Shown: positions 50,301 through 61,518 of the stretch, one piece after another
Layout: each line of letters opens with the position of its first letter
How positions within the stretch are numbered: position 1 is the stretch's first letter
Translations under genes and position numbers: made by a program
Assembly (NCBI GenBank): GCA_022885665.1
Contig: JAGQDJ010000013.1
Span: 1-64,000, forward strand
DNA from: Triops longicaudatus
Lineage: Eukaryota > Arthropoda > Branchiopoda > Notostraca > Triopsidae
Reading direction: 5' to 3'
Length of the DNA: 64,000 nucleotides
The notes under the pieces: model-generated
Database searches by the model: none
Told to the model about the DNA's origin: nothing
The model's input: only the letters and a program-made list of their open reading frames with translations

Positions 50301-51675
50301 TCGTCAACGATACTGACTAAAACTATCGAACATAACAATAAAAGGAAAGGATATTTTTAATTAGTTTACAAGCTTTGGGCAATCAATTACGATGTTTTCT
50401 ACAAATGAACTGATACCGCAAATCTGTTTAACATTTTTAAAATAGTATATTTTTCCGTCACGCAGTGATACATTTTAGAAGCTCTGAGCTAGAACCTTAT
50501 GATTGAAAATGTTCTGAAGAATGTGGAACAGTGTGAAATTTCCCGCAATGTTCCTTTTCGTTCCTTGCGTAATTCCCATAAGTAAGATTGGTATGCAGTG
50601 GCTTAAAGTTGAGCTCAGAAGTATTTTGTGAGGTTTTATCTGTCAGTTCAATGTGGATTATAGCTGTTTGTCTTATTTCTATGGGGTTTTTCAACTTCGC
50701 ATGAGTTATAAAACACTTTCACCAGCCAACATTCTGGGGTGATTTTGTGAGTAGAAATATGGGTTTCTGATTTCTTTCGCTTTTTGAAAGCTATCTCCTT
50801 GTTATTTTTTTATTATTTTGTTGTTATTTTAATTAGTTTTTCATATTTAAAATTTTTAGATGGGGCCTGAAAGTGTGGGCAGATCTTTATCAGCCAACCC
50901 GATGCCTGTACCTACTTCCGAGTTTGCAGCCGCAGCAGCAGCGGCGGTACACGCGGGGGGCGCTGTCCCGCACTCCTCCAACGGCAATGGCAACAATCTT
51001 CCCAACCTCTTATCGCACAACAGCAATTTTACCATGGGGCCAAACCCGATGATGACGAGTCTGAACCGGTGTTCTTCTAATGGAATCGATATCGTCACTA
51101 CCAATAATAATCACGGTTCACATGCTCCGCAGCAACAACAACAACAAGCTCAGCAGCAGCACTCGCAGGGCCAATCTGCGTTGCAAGGCCCTGGGGGCAA
51201 CTTACTGAATCAAGCGGGCATGGCTGGCCCTTCGTCAGCTTCTTTGTCATCGTCATCATCTAACTCCTCTGCTTCCAATGCCTTCTTCAACGCCATGAGC
51301 GGTGGCGGGACAGATCTTTCCTCAGAAGAGGCGCGGTTAGCTGCCTTGAGCGCCATGACACAAAGGATCTTGGGCGCTGGAGTTGGCGCCCTGGGGTTGG
51401 ACGCCGAATCTTTGGGTATGGGTGTACTCGGGGGAGGAGCAGGTGGTGGAGGGGGAGGTACCGGAACTGGAGTAGCCACACCTAACAACATGGGTTATTC
51501 CCAGCGAGCAGATAACGTCTGGTACGGGGGAATGCAGACCTCCTATGGCGGCGGAGGCTTAGAAGATGGCGCCCAAGGACTGGGAGAAGATGTGGATGTT
51601 GATCCCCAGATGGCTAATTCGTTTTTAGCGAACAACGCGGTGAATATTAAGCAGGAACAGCTGTTTGGGGACTAG
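38351..51675 (+). CDS. BTB / Psq / AT-hook transcription factor, bric-a-brac type
   Basis: Five coding exons (38351-39379, 45636-45693, 48875-49162, 49360-49529, 50860-51675) join in frame to 786 residues. Exon 1 holds a BTB domain (about residues 8-117: CLRWNNYQSNL, FVDVTLAADG, KAHKMVLSACSPYF), then a Ser/Pro/Gly-rich linker ending LDIKPGIAELIREEER. The 58-nt exon 2 gives ARMLEGTHPW. Exon 3 carries DSYQYQLQALWQKAW and a pipsqueak helix-turn-helix (RGPFKTWRPETMAEAIMAVL through FDIPYPTF). Exon 4 has the AT-hook KGRGRPQR. BTB plus Psq plus AT-hook is the composite architecture of Drosophila Bab1/Bab2, nuclear regulators of limb, ovary and pigment patterning. Exon 5 is low complexity (Ala, Gln, Ser and Gly runs) and ends with IKQE, a SUMO-type motif. 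The start at 38351 lies in a good context (GCAAGATGG). I cannot say bab1 versus bab2, so no symbol is given. Confidence 0.87.
39380..45635 (+). other. First coding intron of the bab-like gene (6.3 kb)
   Basis: It is bounded by AGG|GTAAGT and CTCACTTAG|GCT. I find no exon inside that would keep the frame. It contains purine-rich and pyrimidine-rich tracts and a short GACC tandem (about 43193-43213). Confidence 0.6.
46194..47102 (+). CDS. Alternative terminal exon: second Psq-type DNA-binding region with PxNLS motifs
   Basis: An open frame inside the bab-like gene, between its second and third exons, runs to its own stop at 47102. It begins WKSKAPSWSKEQLQEAI, a Psq helix-turn-helix that continues to GIPKGTLYDNILGKSKRM. 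A downstream block (VLDFCCETSAMPYNRRTNKS, later GFRWWWAFCKKHNIVSLYY) resembles the second helical half of CENP-B-like DNA-binding regions. An Asn-rich tract follows, then three PxNLS motifs near 46844, 46883 and 47070. Splicing fits the frame in two ways: acceptor 46194 direct from the BTB exon at phase 0, or acceptor 46180 from the 58-nt exon at phase 1. I infer an isoform that swaps the DNA-binding module, as in other BTB loci. A separate gene is unlikely because no plausible start or promoter is seen. Confidence 0.7.
   Translation, partial: WKSKAPSWSKEQLQEAIQAIVTQRMRFTQASAHYGIPKGTLYDNILGKSKRMLVLDDVGLHPADEEAVLDFCCETSAMPYNRRTNKSLESVVAYVEKLKQDKDPHFRFTGLVGFRWWWAFCKKHNIVSLYYSKNRNNNSGSNNHGSHNNNNNNTSTSNRNNNNNNNNNTLHQNHNKLSHSILSGSNNSAHHLLHTELLKKQLALYNNNERLAPDVEKPQNLSNRHQVEEKPENLSLYANLMLPAHSIPSGHVATHRAGAGNTTSKRAAQLYPSSRSRQRKHSVEAPEEDSDLEPENLSLHKH
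47103..48874 (+). other. Intron sequence after the alternative terminal exon
   Basis: If the alternative exon is used, its 3' untranslated region should lie here. T-rich sequence follows the stop. Otherwise this is intron up to the acceptor ATTCATTAG at 48874. No additional coding exon is seen. Confidence 0.5.
49530..50859 (+). other. Last intron of the bab-like gene
   Basis: Donor CAC|GTAAAA at 49530 and acceptor AATTTTTAG|ATG at 50859, both phase 0. If the donor is not used, the reading frame stops 15 bases later at 49544, giving a form without the low-complexity C-terminus. No other exon is seen. Confidence 0.6.
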
Positions 51676-54436
51676 CTAGCGTGGAACGGGGGTTGGCGAG
51701 GAGAGAATGCGTGTGCTGGTGAAGGATATCGAGATATGTGAAGTGTAAAAAATTTATTTCCCTTTCCGTTCGTTCGAATGGGTTTATCGAAATATCGATT
51801 TCTTAGAATGGCGTAGTTTCGCAGAATTGGATTAGTATTTGTTTTTCTCTTTTTACCAAGGAATCTAGTATCGTGAAGTATAGAAATCAACAAAAGGCAT
51901 GTATTGAATTGTAGCGAGAAAAAAGAGATGGGAAGTGTTCGAAAACAACGGTGCAAAAGGCAAGAGAAGAGTTCAGCTATGCATCGCGTTCTTCTGCGGG
52001 ACAATTTCTCCAATGTTGCATCCCTACACATTAGATTTTTAGTCCGAATGCTCTATGCAGAAGGATTTGAAGCAAAAAAGCCCCAAAACCGGTGAAAATG
52101 GGTTCAGTTAAATCGATACTGCCCTATGGTGGCAAGTCAGGGAGGCCAGAGAAGGGTATAGCTTATTTTGCCTTACGGAGACGAAATTCTATCCTCTCCA
52201 CCTTCCCTCCCTCTAGGCTAAAATAGGGTTGGTTGAGCGAGAAGATTGCACAATTGGATGAATTAAATTCTTCACGCTAAAACTTTTTTTGTTAGTGGGT
52301 GTAGTCCATGTATGTGTCAAAGACAGATGAAAACTCCATCTCGTGGACTTCTGTTTGCTTCTCTTTCTTACGTCTAGATCTGAAAGTATAAGATAGAGGG
52401 CTCGAATAGTAAGAATTCAAATACGAAAATTTCCGTAACCGTTCTTTCCTTTTCGTCACAATCTTAGAAGCTTTCAACTTAAAAGAAGCCAAAGAAGATT
52501 TCCAAATTAGTCCCAGAAAGCACACGAACCATAAATACGTGTACGACCGAAATCTGGACTGATAAAAAAAAAAAATAATAATAAAAATAATAATAAAAAA
52601 AAATCCGAAATGCCAAAGTGGGTCAGTGTACCTTTCGCTGTGCATCAGCATATATTTGTAGTTGACATTCGGTTTCAGGAAAACAGGATCGAGTAGTAAA
52701 ATCTAGTCATGAGGGCCAGCCACTGAAAAGAGAGCAGCTTTGCAAAGTGAGCAGAAGTAATAAGGTCATTGAGAAATCTGAGGCGATTGGGAGTGTTTTT
52801 TTTTTATTTTTAATTTGAGCTGTGAATCAATTTCCTGTTCGATTTCAGTTACAGGGTTTTTTATTTGACCTAAAACTCTCCATTCTATTGCCGTAACTGT
52901 GTAAAGATGATTTCACATTTCTCTCTGACATTATTTTTGTCAGATGTCCTGATTGATCCTCATCAAGCTTTCTCCGTGTTGTGCCATTGTTTATCATTGA
53001 TGCATTGTTGGAAAAAGTTTTTGAGTGTGGATGTTTATCAAATGGTATGTTGTGGCTGGTTGGGAGGGGGTAAAAAGGAACGCGTTGCAGCAAGGAGTAG
53101 GGGGCGTAGCTGAAGGCGGTTGAGTCTAGTTACACGTGCGAAACTTGTTGACATATATCATAACGTTCTTTCTCCCCCGTTTTACGTTTCTTGTGGTCCC
53201 TTATGGCGTTGAAGCCTCATAAAAAATGCCCCTTTTTCCAGCGAATTTAGTGGCGAAGAATATCATACTTCAGATAAAAGGGGTGCTGCTAGCAACTATG
53301 CACAAGGTTAGGGGACTTGACGCCAGGTAGCGTTGCGGACAAAAACGTTAACGGAAACATGGGAATCCAGGGCTCGGTAGCAAATCTTTTTGGAAGATGA
53401 ATTCTAAAGAAAACCCAACTTTTTGGTGTCTTAAAATTTCCTTGTTTTAATCAAGGAAAATAATTTTTGGAAAGGATGACAAAAATTTCTTTATAAATGC
53501 AAAAAGAAAAATGTTATAAAATTCAGAGTTACAAAAAAAGAAGCATGGGTATTTTTGTACCGACCCATATAACATTTTTGGTATTCAAAAATGAAAAAAA
53601 TTTGGAAATGTGATGTTTCACAAAAAAAGAAATACTTCCGGCCTCGCCAAAATTTTGCTTCTTTTTTATTAGCCCCGAATAAAAAATACGAATTACATTT
53701 TTTTACGTTATTTCTAAATTTTTGGTAACCGTATCACCAGAAATACACAGCGCCAGTCAAAATGAAAGTTCCCGAAAACAAAAACATAAAAAACAGCAGC
53801 TTTAAGGGCCTCTCAGACCACATGACGCCCCCGAACCGTAACTCCATCCCCACCGGAAGTTAAAGACACGTGCAGAATCTTCTAGCGACTTTAAAAAATC
53901 TCTTGTTTGCCATACCTCTGTGAAGAAACCATCCAATTTGTTTATAAAACATTGAAAACTTCGTATATTTTTGTTGCACCCTGTCAAAGTTTCCCCCTTA
54001 GCTTCTCTGAACCAAACCGTTGTACATGACTATGGCCACCTAGTGGGGGATTCTGTCAAAACCGAATTCCCGCTAAAAACGTTTCCCGTTGTTATAACTA
54101 TTATAAAACAAAAACATTAATTGATGCTTTACTGCTCAGTCTAGCCGTTTCCAGCTTGCTCGAAAATAACAGAAACTAAGAAGACTATACCCAAGAGTTA
54201 AACAAAAATATCCCTAGGTTCTAATTTTATGTTCAATTTAATTTCGCCTGCTACTTTGTGTGGAAACCACCCTGATGTATACATTGCAGGCCGTCAAACG
54301 GCGTACAAAATACACAGAAACTGAGACAAATCATTCTGATTTCATAAAAATCATTTTATGCGATTTTATATATATAAATACACAGAAATATATATATATA
54401 AATATATACTTCCAGTGAAACAAACAAAAGTCATGT

Positions 54437-54508
54437 AAATTTACAAAATATTATTGTTATACATTTACAAAGTGTTACTCTTGTAAGCTTACAACATATT
54501 TTTGTAAT
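54437..54508. repeat. Imperfect 24-bp tandem repeat, three units
   Basis: Units start at 54437, 54461 and 54485. Each has the form A[A/C/G][A/G/C]TTTACAA or AAGCTTACAA followed by an AT-rich tail, so TTACAA recurs every 24 bp. Confidence 0.7.
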
Positions 54509-54582
54509 CTCTTGTAGCAATTTGTTAAATTAAAACTATATTTTGTGCTTTTGTTTACTGTCATTCGTTGTAAGCTCTACAA

Positions 54583-54680
54583 CAGTGGTCTCCAACCTTT
54601 TGTGGCGAAAGCCAATTTTTGCCTAACTTTTCGTTATAGAAGCCATAAGCGCCCACCTAAGATTTCTTTCACGTGGCCAA
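54583..54680 (+). mobile_element. Possible hAT-type transposon end
   Basis: CAGTGGTCTCCAACCTTTT at 54583 has the form of a hAT-superfamily terminal repeat. No matching opposite end was found nearby, so only one terminus is supported. Confidence 0.35.
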
Positions 54681-55361
54681 TAGCATTTTTTTAGGGAAAA
54701 AGATAATCAGCAATAAGCTTTGGCGTACGCTTGTGAAGGCCAGTAGAAAATACATATTAAAGACTTCTAAAATAAGAAATGCAGCTCGTTCTTTTTTACG
54801 AGCGCGCTCGCTCATTCGCTCGTAGTTTCAAAACAGAACGCGCGCCTGTCGCGCTCGTTTCGTACTGCCGTCTATCAACTTGAAGTACAAGTTTCATTAA
54901 AATATCTAAAACAATTATTTCTGTCCTTTTATTCATTTTACAGTATTTATTTTACTTTTATTTATTTTCCACTAATTATGAATTTTTGATGTTCTGCACC
55001 ACATAGTTTACACTTTTGTGAAGTTTTCTTTATATTTATACAATGCGAAGACTATATAATTTGGAGATGAATAAATTGTCAGCCTCATTTCATTTAAGAC
55101 ATTTTACTGTATGAGTCTATAATCAGTAGTTCATAATTACTATGAAAACAGCTTTGTGTTGTAGGAAAGATATCGTATTCCAACTCACGAAATACACTAG
55201 TGAGAGAATGTTAGAGATATTTGACACCGTATTTTAACATAGGGGTAAAATCGCACTAATACAGGAGGAAGGCAGTTTTTGGCAGATAAAGCAATAGTCT
55301 TACAATATCCTGTTTTTCCACTTATTTCAACACACACAAAAAAAACAGCGACAGAACACAA

Positions 55362-55364
<3 letters not shown>

Positions 55365-55396
<32 letters not shown>
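55365..55396. repeat. (AG)n microsatellite
   Basis: About 16 AG units, interrupting the LINE tail remnant on the minus strand. Confidence 0.95.
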
Positions 55397-55399
<3 letters not shown>

Positions 55400-55400
<1 letters not shown>

Positions 55401-55531
55401 GATTCGGGTCTTGGTACTCCACAATTCGTTTAATCTCATTTCCTTACCTTTGTACTTGTTCATTTTTTCCACTTCTTTAGCCAAAATATAGCTGTCATCG
55501 ACGACAGACACGTCCAAGAGGTAACACATTC

Positions 55532-55577
<46 letters not shown>

Positions 55578-55680
55578 CACGGAGCACAAGATCAGGTCGA
55601 TTGGCAGTAATCGTACGATCTGTGAGAATGGTCGCATCCCACAAAGGACTACTTCGTCCGCCTCAACAACTTTTTCCGGT
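55400..55680 (-). pseudogene. LINE reverse-transcriptase C-terminal remnant
   Basis: Minus-strand frames give TILTDRTITANRPDLVLRD, then, after a 42-base A run (plus-strand T at 55534-55575), CYLLDVSVVDDSYI, AKEVEKMNKYKG and LWSTKTRIFPL. The order TDR...RPDLV...LLDVSV...EKxxKYK matches the conserved region near the end of many LINE ORF2 proteins. The poly(A) insertion and the AG repeat break it. Confidence 0.6.
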
Positions 55681-56140
55681 ATATGTTCGTACCACTTATT
55701 GCCTGTCGCAATTATTATTTTTTATTATTATTGTTATTAATAATAATAATATAATTATTTTACAGTGCAGAAGCTGAACTTGTGGACTTCTTCACTTGGT
55801 GAACGATTCCAATTCCCAAAAAATGAAAACATTTTCGCATTAAGAAGACTTCGGGAAAAGCTACGGTTGTCCGAACTTCGGCAGAGAGGTCTCACGTCCG
55901 CAAGATTACTCCACGATCATGTTACCAACAACATCGTTAACTGTCTGTTATATGTTTTGAAACCTTGTCATTTTGTTACCAACTGCGGTGAGAGTAGAAT
56001 ACCTTTTCAGAACGAACTTCTAGTATTGAAAAGTTTAATCCACATTGATATTACACGTTTCCGGAAAGTTGAGAAGCGTTTTTTTTTTATCTTGGCGCAT
56101 TTGGTTTGCCTGTTCCGCTTTCCCCCCCTCGACAACGCTA

Positions 56141-56704
56141 TGACGTCATCCCGATGTAGTGTTCCCATTGGCCGCCGACAGGGAGCATGGCTGACAAGAA
56201 AACAAGGTAAATGCATGTAGGACCAACATAACACTTCCCTGGAAGGCTTCTTAACACGCCTAAGGCTTCAGGGCATTAAACAATACAGGTAAGCAAGGTA
56301 GGGATTTCCCTCTATTTTGCCTGCGTGACTAGAAAGTGGTTGAAAGAGGCAGGCGGAATTCCTCTTTCTAGTCAAGAGAAATCCGTCTGCGCACCAAGTA
56401 AAGTAGAGCACAGGGAACACGCGACCAAAGTGGTTTAGCCGTTTTTCTTCCCAAGAACAGTGTCCAGATTGTGTTTAAAACAGTAATTATTTATTTTTCT
56501 TCTACATTTCTAAATACGCCCAATTCTGTACTAATTCAAGCTGTATGTGTTACATCATCGGGGCAGTGTGAAGTTTTCAGGTTTTAAAGCAGAAAAGTCC
56601 ACACATTTTCTTAATCATGCTAACATCTGTTCATGTATTATCCGGAAAGTTTTCAGTCACATTTATCATTAATTCGTGTATTTTTGCGTTTTTTAGGAGT
56701 GAAG
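56141..56704 (+). promoter_or_regulatory. Probable SLC10 promoter, first exon and 5'UTR intron
   Basis: A perfect TGACGTCA (56141-56148) and an inverted CCAAT box (ATTGG near 56167) lie just upstream of a donor-like AAG|GTAAATG at 56207. An acceptor (CGTTTTTTAG) ends at 56696, 8 bases before the SLC10 ATG. This fits an untranslated first exon of about 50 bp and a 490-bp intron. An ATG at 56187 would open an upstream frame in such a transcript. Confidence 0.4.
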
Positions 56705-59563
56705 ATGTGCCCGTTATGGCCCCTACACATAATTCTACTCTACATATTACTCCTGGGGCCTTTATTTTTCCTCGTCAATGGAGCTGAGGCCTTACAAGCT
56801 CTCAGTATCACTTTTGGGAATGCCACACGCGAAAAGTTGATGGAAGGGGAAACTTTTCACGTCGAATTTACAGTATCAAACCTGCCGGATGAAGCCGGGG
56901 ATTACGAGCTAGAATTGACCAACTCTGATCCGTCCGTAGCGTCGATATCCTCCGAATCAACGTTTTATTTGAACAAAAGTTTCTGGCCGGGAAAATCCTT
57001 CTCAGCGGCTTTCAATTTAAGTGGTCATTTCTTGGGTTACACCGATGTGGGAGCTCGATTATGGGGCCAAAAGTCTTCGAATGCAAGTTGGGAAGTAATG
57101 GCCGCGTCGCAGACAACGAGCAAAGTCAGTGTGGTACGCAAACAACGACCAATAGATAAAGCCTTCGCTTACACGGTGGCCATTCTCGTATCCATTGCCT
57201 TCATTAACATGGGAGCAACGTTGGATTTAAGTGTCGTCAAAGAGACACTGAAACGACCCATCGGACCAGTTATTGGCTTGTGCTCGCAGTTTCTTTTCAT
57301 GCCATTGGTAAAGCATTTTCCTAACTTTTCTTGACGTTTTCGCTGTTATTCTTTTTTATAAGGGAATGTCGTGAGACAAATGCTGAGTGGTAGGGAAAGT
57401 AGCGAGTCACGTTTCTGAGCTGCGAGTTTTGTTTAGATTACGGTCAGGTCAAGGAGGCGAAGTTGAAAAGAGTTGGTGGATTAAGTTTCAACACATTAGA
57501 TTCGGAGCTAGTGCATTTATTTACGTTTATGAGTTTCTAAAAGCAATAGAAAGCTTGCAGTATTGATTCTGAGCAGTTAAACTGCTTTAAATTCAACCGC
57601 GTTTCATCATTACTTGAGATTACGGATGGAATATAATTTTGTAGTACTCGTTATATATTTTCAGAGCGCTTTTGGAATTACCTGAACGCTATACTATTTG
57701 GTGAAACTTTTTAATATTTTTTATTTATTTTTTGCCCAGTGTTCATTCGTGCTGGGACTTCTGTTGTTCCCGGATTATCCAGCCTTGCAATTGGGGCTTT
57801 TCGTGACAGGATGCAGTCCAGGAGGCGGTGGTTCCAACATGTGGACACATTTATTTAACGGCAACATGAACTTAAGCATTGCAATGACATGCTTAAGTAC
57901 TCTTGCCACTTTTGGTACGAAAGAATTTTCTTTTAACAGTTTCTATTATCAATTTAATGCTCATTTCCTACCTAACGCTATTCTTGCGGATAATTTACCT
58001 AGTCGGCCTTGGATGTAAAGGCCACAGTAGTTAAGTCGAGACGTCGGGAAAACCATGTCGCAATGATTCAGCACAAAAATTTCCTGACTTGGTGAACAAG
58101 GACGTAAAAAGACACGAACAAAAGAATCGTTGGATTTTGCGCTGTAATTTATTTAACGTTACTTTCGTGTGTGTAGCTTTCTGGTACGCTTTTACTGGGC
58201 GGCGACGCCCAAAAGGGGCGCTTCTAACCTTTGTAAGGCCTCGATGGAAAGAAAACGTACTAACAAGCTAACAACTTGCCAGTAAAAAAATTAAATGAAG
58301 GTCATTGCGATCCCTTTCAGTTGAATTTTTCGTCACTCTGGACGTGCAAATTGTTTTCCTACAATAATTAGTATTTTTTAAGCCTTGACACAATTTTCTT
58401 CGTTTCTGTCGTAATTACTGTTGTCAGTCTTATTCTATTATTTAGAGCTTTTCCAGTTTCCTTGTTTTTTCTTTATTTTTTTGTGAGCTATTCCTGTTTC
58501 ACTTTGCCTTCACCCTAAATTATTTATCTTGTATGTTCTATATTTTGTTATACTTTTTTTTTACCCGTTGCCATTTTATATTATTTTTACTGTTACGTGA
58601 TAAACTAACTGTTGTTTCTATCCCATTTCATTAGCATTGTTGCCAGCGTGGTCTTTCACGCTTGGGCGAGTGGTCTTCTCCCAAAATGCAATCGTTGTTC
58701 CATACTACAAAATCATCACCCTAGCGGTGGGTTTGGTTGTGCCTTTAGTGGTCGGTATCCTGATCCGTCGCTATCTACCTCGCCTGGCTCAGGTCTTGGT
58801 TAGGATGCTCAAGCCCATGGCCCTTGTCATTATCTTGTTTATTGTGGGATTCGGTATCTATGCCAACCTGTTCATGTTCCGTTTCATGGGATGGCGAGTA
58901 CGTTTCGGGGTCTTTTGATCATCCTTCCTCAATTGATTGGCCTCTGTTTCCAATTAACTTATTTGTCGCATTCCTTGTAGGTGCTCGTAGCGGGCTTTTG
59001 TCTGCCCTTTTTTGGTTATCTGTTTGGAGGAGTGATCTCTGTTGTCTTGAGACAAAAAAGCGAAGATGTAATTGCGATTGCCATAGAAACCGGTGTCCAA
59101 AACACAGGCATCGCCATATTTTTACTCCGATTTACCTTAAGCCAGCCTGAAGCGGATATCAACACAGGTAATGAGACGAACTTAGATTAATTACTTTTTA
59201 GATTAATGTAAATATACGAAAAATATATTGTATTTTAGAAAATATACGAAAAAAAATATATTATGCGAAATTTTTTTATGCAAATATGTAAACGTCATGA
59301 AGCACAGGAATTAATTCTGTAAGTGCATCTTGAACTGAAATATGGATTCTATTTTTACTTTTGTAGTCGTACCAGTAGCGGTGGCTATCTTCACTCCTTT
59401 GCCACTACTTGTCGCCCTGATCGTGTTCAAGGTTACGGGCCGGTTGAAAGGTCACAGCCGAAGCGTAAATCTGAAGGCGGATTTAACAACTTCGAATTCA
59501 CCTTACATTTTGCCCGAAACGAGCAAAGAAAAACTTATCTCCGCGGAGGCCATTACGCCTTAA
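56705..59563 (+). CDS. SLC10-family transporter (sodium/bile acid cotransporter fold), SLC10A3/P3-like
   Basis: Five exons (56705-57307, 57740-57914, 58635-58897, 58981-59167, 59367-59563) give 474 residues in frame. Residues 1-29 are a signal-peptide-like hydrophobic stretch ending NGAEA. Next comes a large extracellular region of about 120 residues with several N-glycosylation sequons (for example FGNATRE, LNKSF, FNLSGH). The membrane domain follows with the SLC10 core: FINMGATLDL in exon 1, then GCSPGGGGSNMWTHLFNGNMNLSI-type sequence in exon 2, a substrate and sodium-site motif in the family, and ETGVQNTGIAIFLL in exon 4. Known bile-acid carriers have a short N-terminus, and the long ectodomain points to the SLC10A3/A5-like branch, whose substrates are poorly known. 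I do not infer bile acid transport. Confidence 0.87.
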
Positions 59564-60899
59564 AGAGCCTGGCTGTTTTTTTTTTGTGTAAAGAAAAAGA
59601 TCAAGTGTTTTAGTTTCCAATATTCTCCTAATGGTGCAATGGGATATTGATTTTCGTAGAAAAATTTTTTAATACCTGTTTAAAAGATGATTCGATCTTA
59701 GAATCGTGATATATATAGTAAATTAAGAGATGTTAGCCGAATTTATATCGTTTCGGAACTTTTGCTTGGAAGACTAGTATAGGCAAACAACTTGAGCTCG
59801 AAATTAGACATTCGCGAACGTTCGATTATAACCTCAAGCTCATTACGGAAGGAAACGCTCGTTAACAACTCGGCAAGTTCTGAAAATCTCGGAACAGCTT
59901 TTAGCTCGGTAACGTTGGAAAATGCGTAGCTATTTGCCATCTTTTCAAGAACATTCGGTTTCGTGACGTCAACAACGCAGAAGTCCACCATATAACGCCA
60001 TTCTTTAACGAGCGGGAACTGGAACGCTGTACAGTGTGCCGTAGTCTTGATTAAGCTGTTGTGCAGTACCGACTGAAAGTCAAGTACCAATTACCTACGT
60101 GCATTCTGTGCTATTTTTTAGTATTCGACCGTGGATCATGAAATTCTCGTAACGGAACTACTGGCCATGTCACTATTTAGCAGTCATGTTATCTGTCTAA
60201 CCGAAGCGTTCCTATGCAGAGATTAATTAAGGTTTAGCCGACAGTTTGATGAGCTAGCCGTCCATAAATTACAAAAAGTATGTTGTTTTGTAAACTAGTC
60301 TTCCCTTCTTATGCATTACTGTTCACTAAACATTTGGAATCAATCTCATACGAATGAACTAGACCCAAAGAAATGTAAATTCTATATAACAGAATACAAT
60401 ATAATCGTCAACAAGAAACATCGTTATTTGATGAGATGTTGCGTGACGAAGCTACTACTCTTTCAGAATTGTAGCAAAGCAGTACGTGTGGATAATTTTT
60501 CACGGCAAAATGTACGTGGAATTCCGCTATAGTCTGACAGAAGTCTCCGGAAATGCAGGTTTACCGATGAGCTTTGATAACAGAAATTTAAAGTTCTCTG
60601 TTACAGACTGAATTCATTACACTTTGATAACACACATTTTAATAAAGGAAAAAAAAGAAACTTATTTTTAGATAGAAGGGAGCAATTCAGCTTGTATTTT
60701 TTCTTCGATTTCCATCGCAAGCAGGGAAAGGAGACAACGCACCGGCACTGCAAGCTAAGGACAGGACAATTTATAAAAACGCAAGAAAAAACTAAAAAAA
60801 ATGGTAGTGGCTTGACGTTGCTCTTATCACGGTATTGGCCGACGAAAATTAAATTTGTTGTAGCATTCAGGGTAAGAGAAGAACGACAATAGTAAGTTT
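59564..60899. other. Convergent intergenic region between SLC10 and NTF2
   Basis: The two genes converge here. AT-rich, with no exon I can support. A perfect TGACGTCA occurs at 59964-59971. The open frame on the minus strand at 59743-60090 has no recognised domain. Confidence 0.5.
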
Positions 60900-61518
60900 T
60901 CACAAGCTATGCAAACCAAGCCGGAAAATGTCGTGCTGCAAGAAGAACGACTCGCCCAAAGGTTTAAGGACAAACGTTTGGGAAAACGAGTGGGGCGGAT
61001 CATCATCGGTCTGCGGGAAAAAAAATAATTAGAAAGCTAGTTTCACCAGTAATTACAAAAGTACTTTAAGCTGGCCTAAGACATTAATAAGCACGCCTCC
61101 GTCAAACATGGGCTGGCAATCGACTGCAGTGATGATATGGAGAATCTTTTGGAAGGTTAAGCTCTGCGGGAGAAATTAACGTTTTTCATTGCCTTAGGAA
61201 TTCGACTCCTTAAAGTTCACGAACACTTACATTAAACTTTTCCATAATCTTCAAAGCGCCTTGTAGCTGTTGGCCTTCGAATGTCATAAGAGAAGAATCG
61301 GCCTAAAATTATGTGAATCATTAACACGTGATTAAAGACGCTTGTAGAGCTCACATTGTAAAAGTTGACCAGGTTGGGTCGTTGTGCTGCGTCATCAAAT
61401 ATGGTGTAGTATTGTTGTGCAAAAGCTTTGCCAATAGCGTCATACTGGGGGTTCAACGCCACTGCAGAAAAATGTAAAGATAATATATCTGCTTATTGGA
61501 ATGTTTTTCTCACTTACT
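60900..61518 (-). CDS. Ntf-2: Nuclear transport factor 2
   Basis: Five exon pieces on the minus strand encode 129 residues. They are the A of the start codon at 61518, then 61461-61355, 61302-61231, 61163-61065 and 61010-60900. The start codon is split: CACCA|GTAAGT ends the first exon, and CTGCAG|TGGCG opens the next, so A plus TG makes ATG. The protein begins MALNPQYDAIGKAF and carries FEGQQLQGALKIMEKF, PMFDGGVLINVLGQL, DDPPHSFSQTFVLK and the C-terminal HDIFRLGLHS. This is the full cone-shaped NTF2 fold of about 130 residues. NTF2 binds Ran-GDP and FxFG nucleoporins and returns Ran to the nucleus. Introns are 52-62 bp except the last (54 bp) and the second (62 bp), all GT-AG. It is divergent from MRPL39. 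Confidence 0.95.

Larger units (their letters stand above)
51676..56140. other. Intergenic region with transposon scraps
   Basis: No gene is supported between the bab-like stop and the SLC10 promoter. It contains an A/T-rich simple tract at 52563-52603, a 24-bp tandem at 54437-54508, a hAT-like terminus at 54583, an AG microsatellite, a 42-base T run and a reverse-transcriptase tail fragment on the minus strand. The 151-codon frame at 55765-56220 has no domain I recognise. Confidence 0.5.

Noticed and set aside
55765..56220. 151-codon open frame upstream of SLC10
   Set aside because: No domain, uneven composition, and it overlaps the likely SLC10 promoter. No support as a gene.
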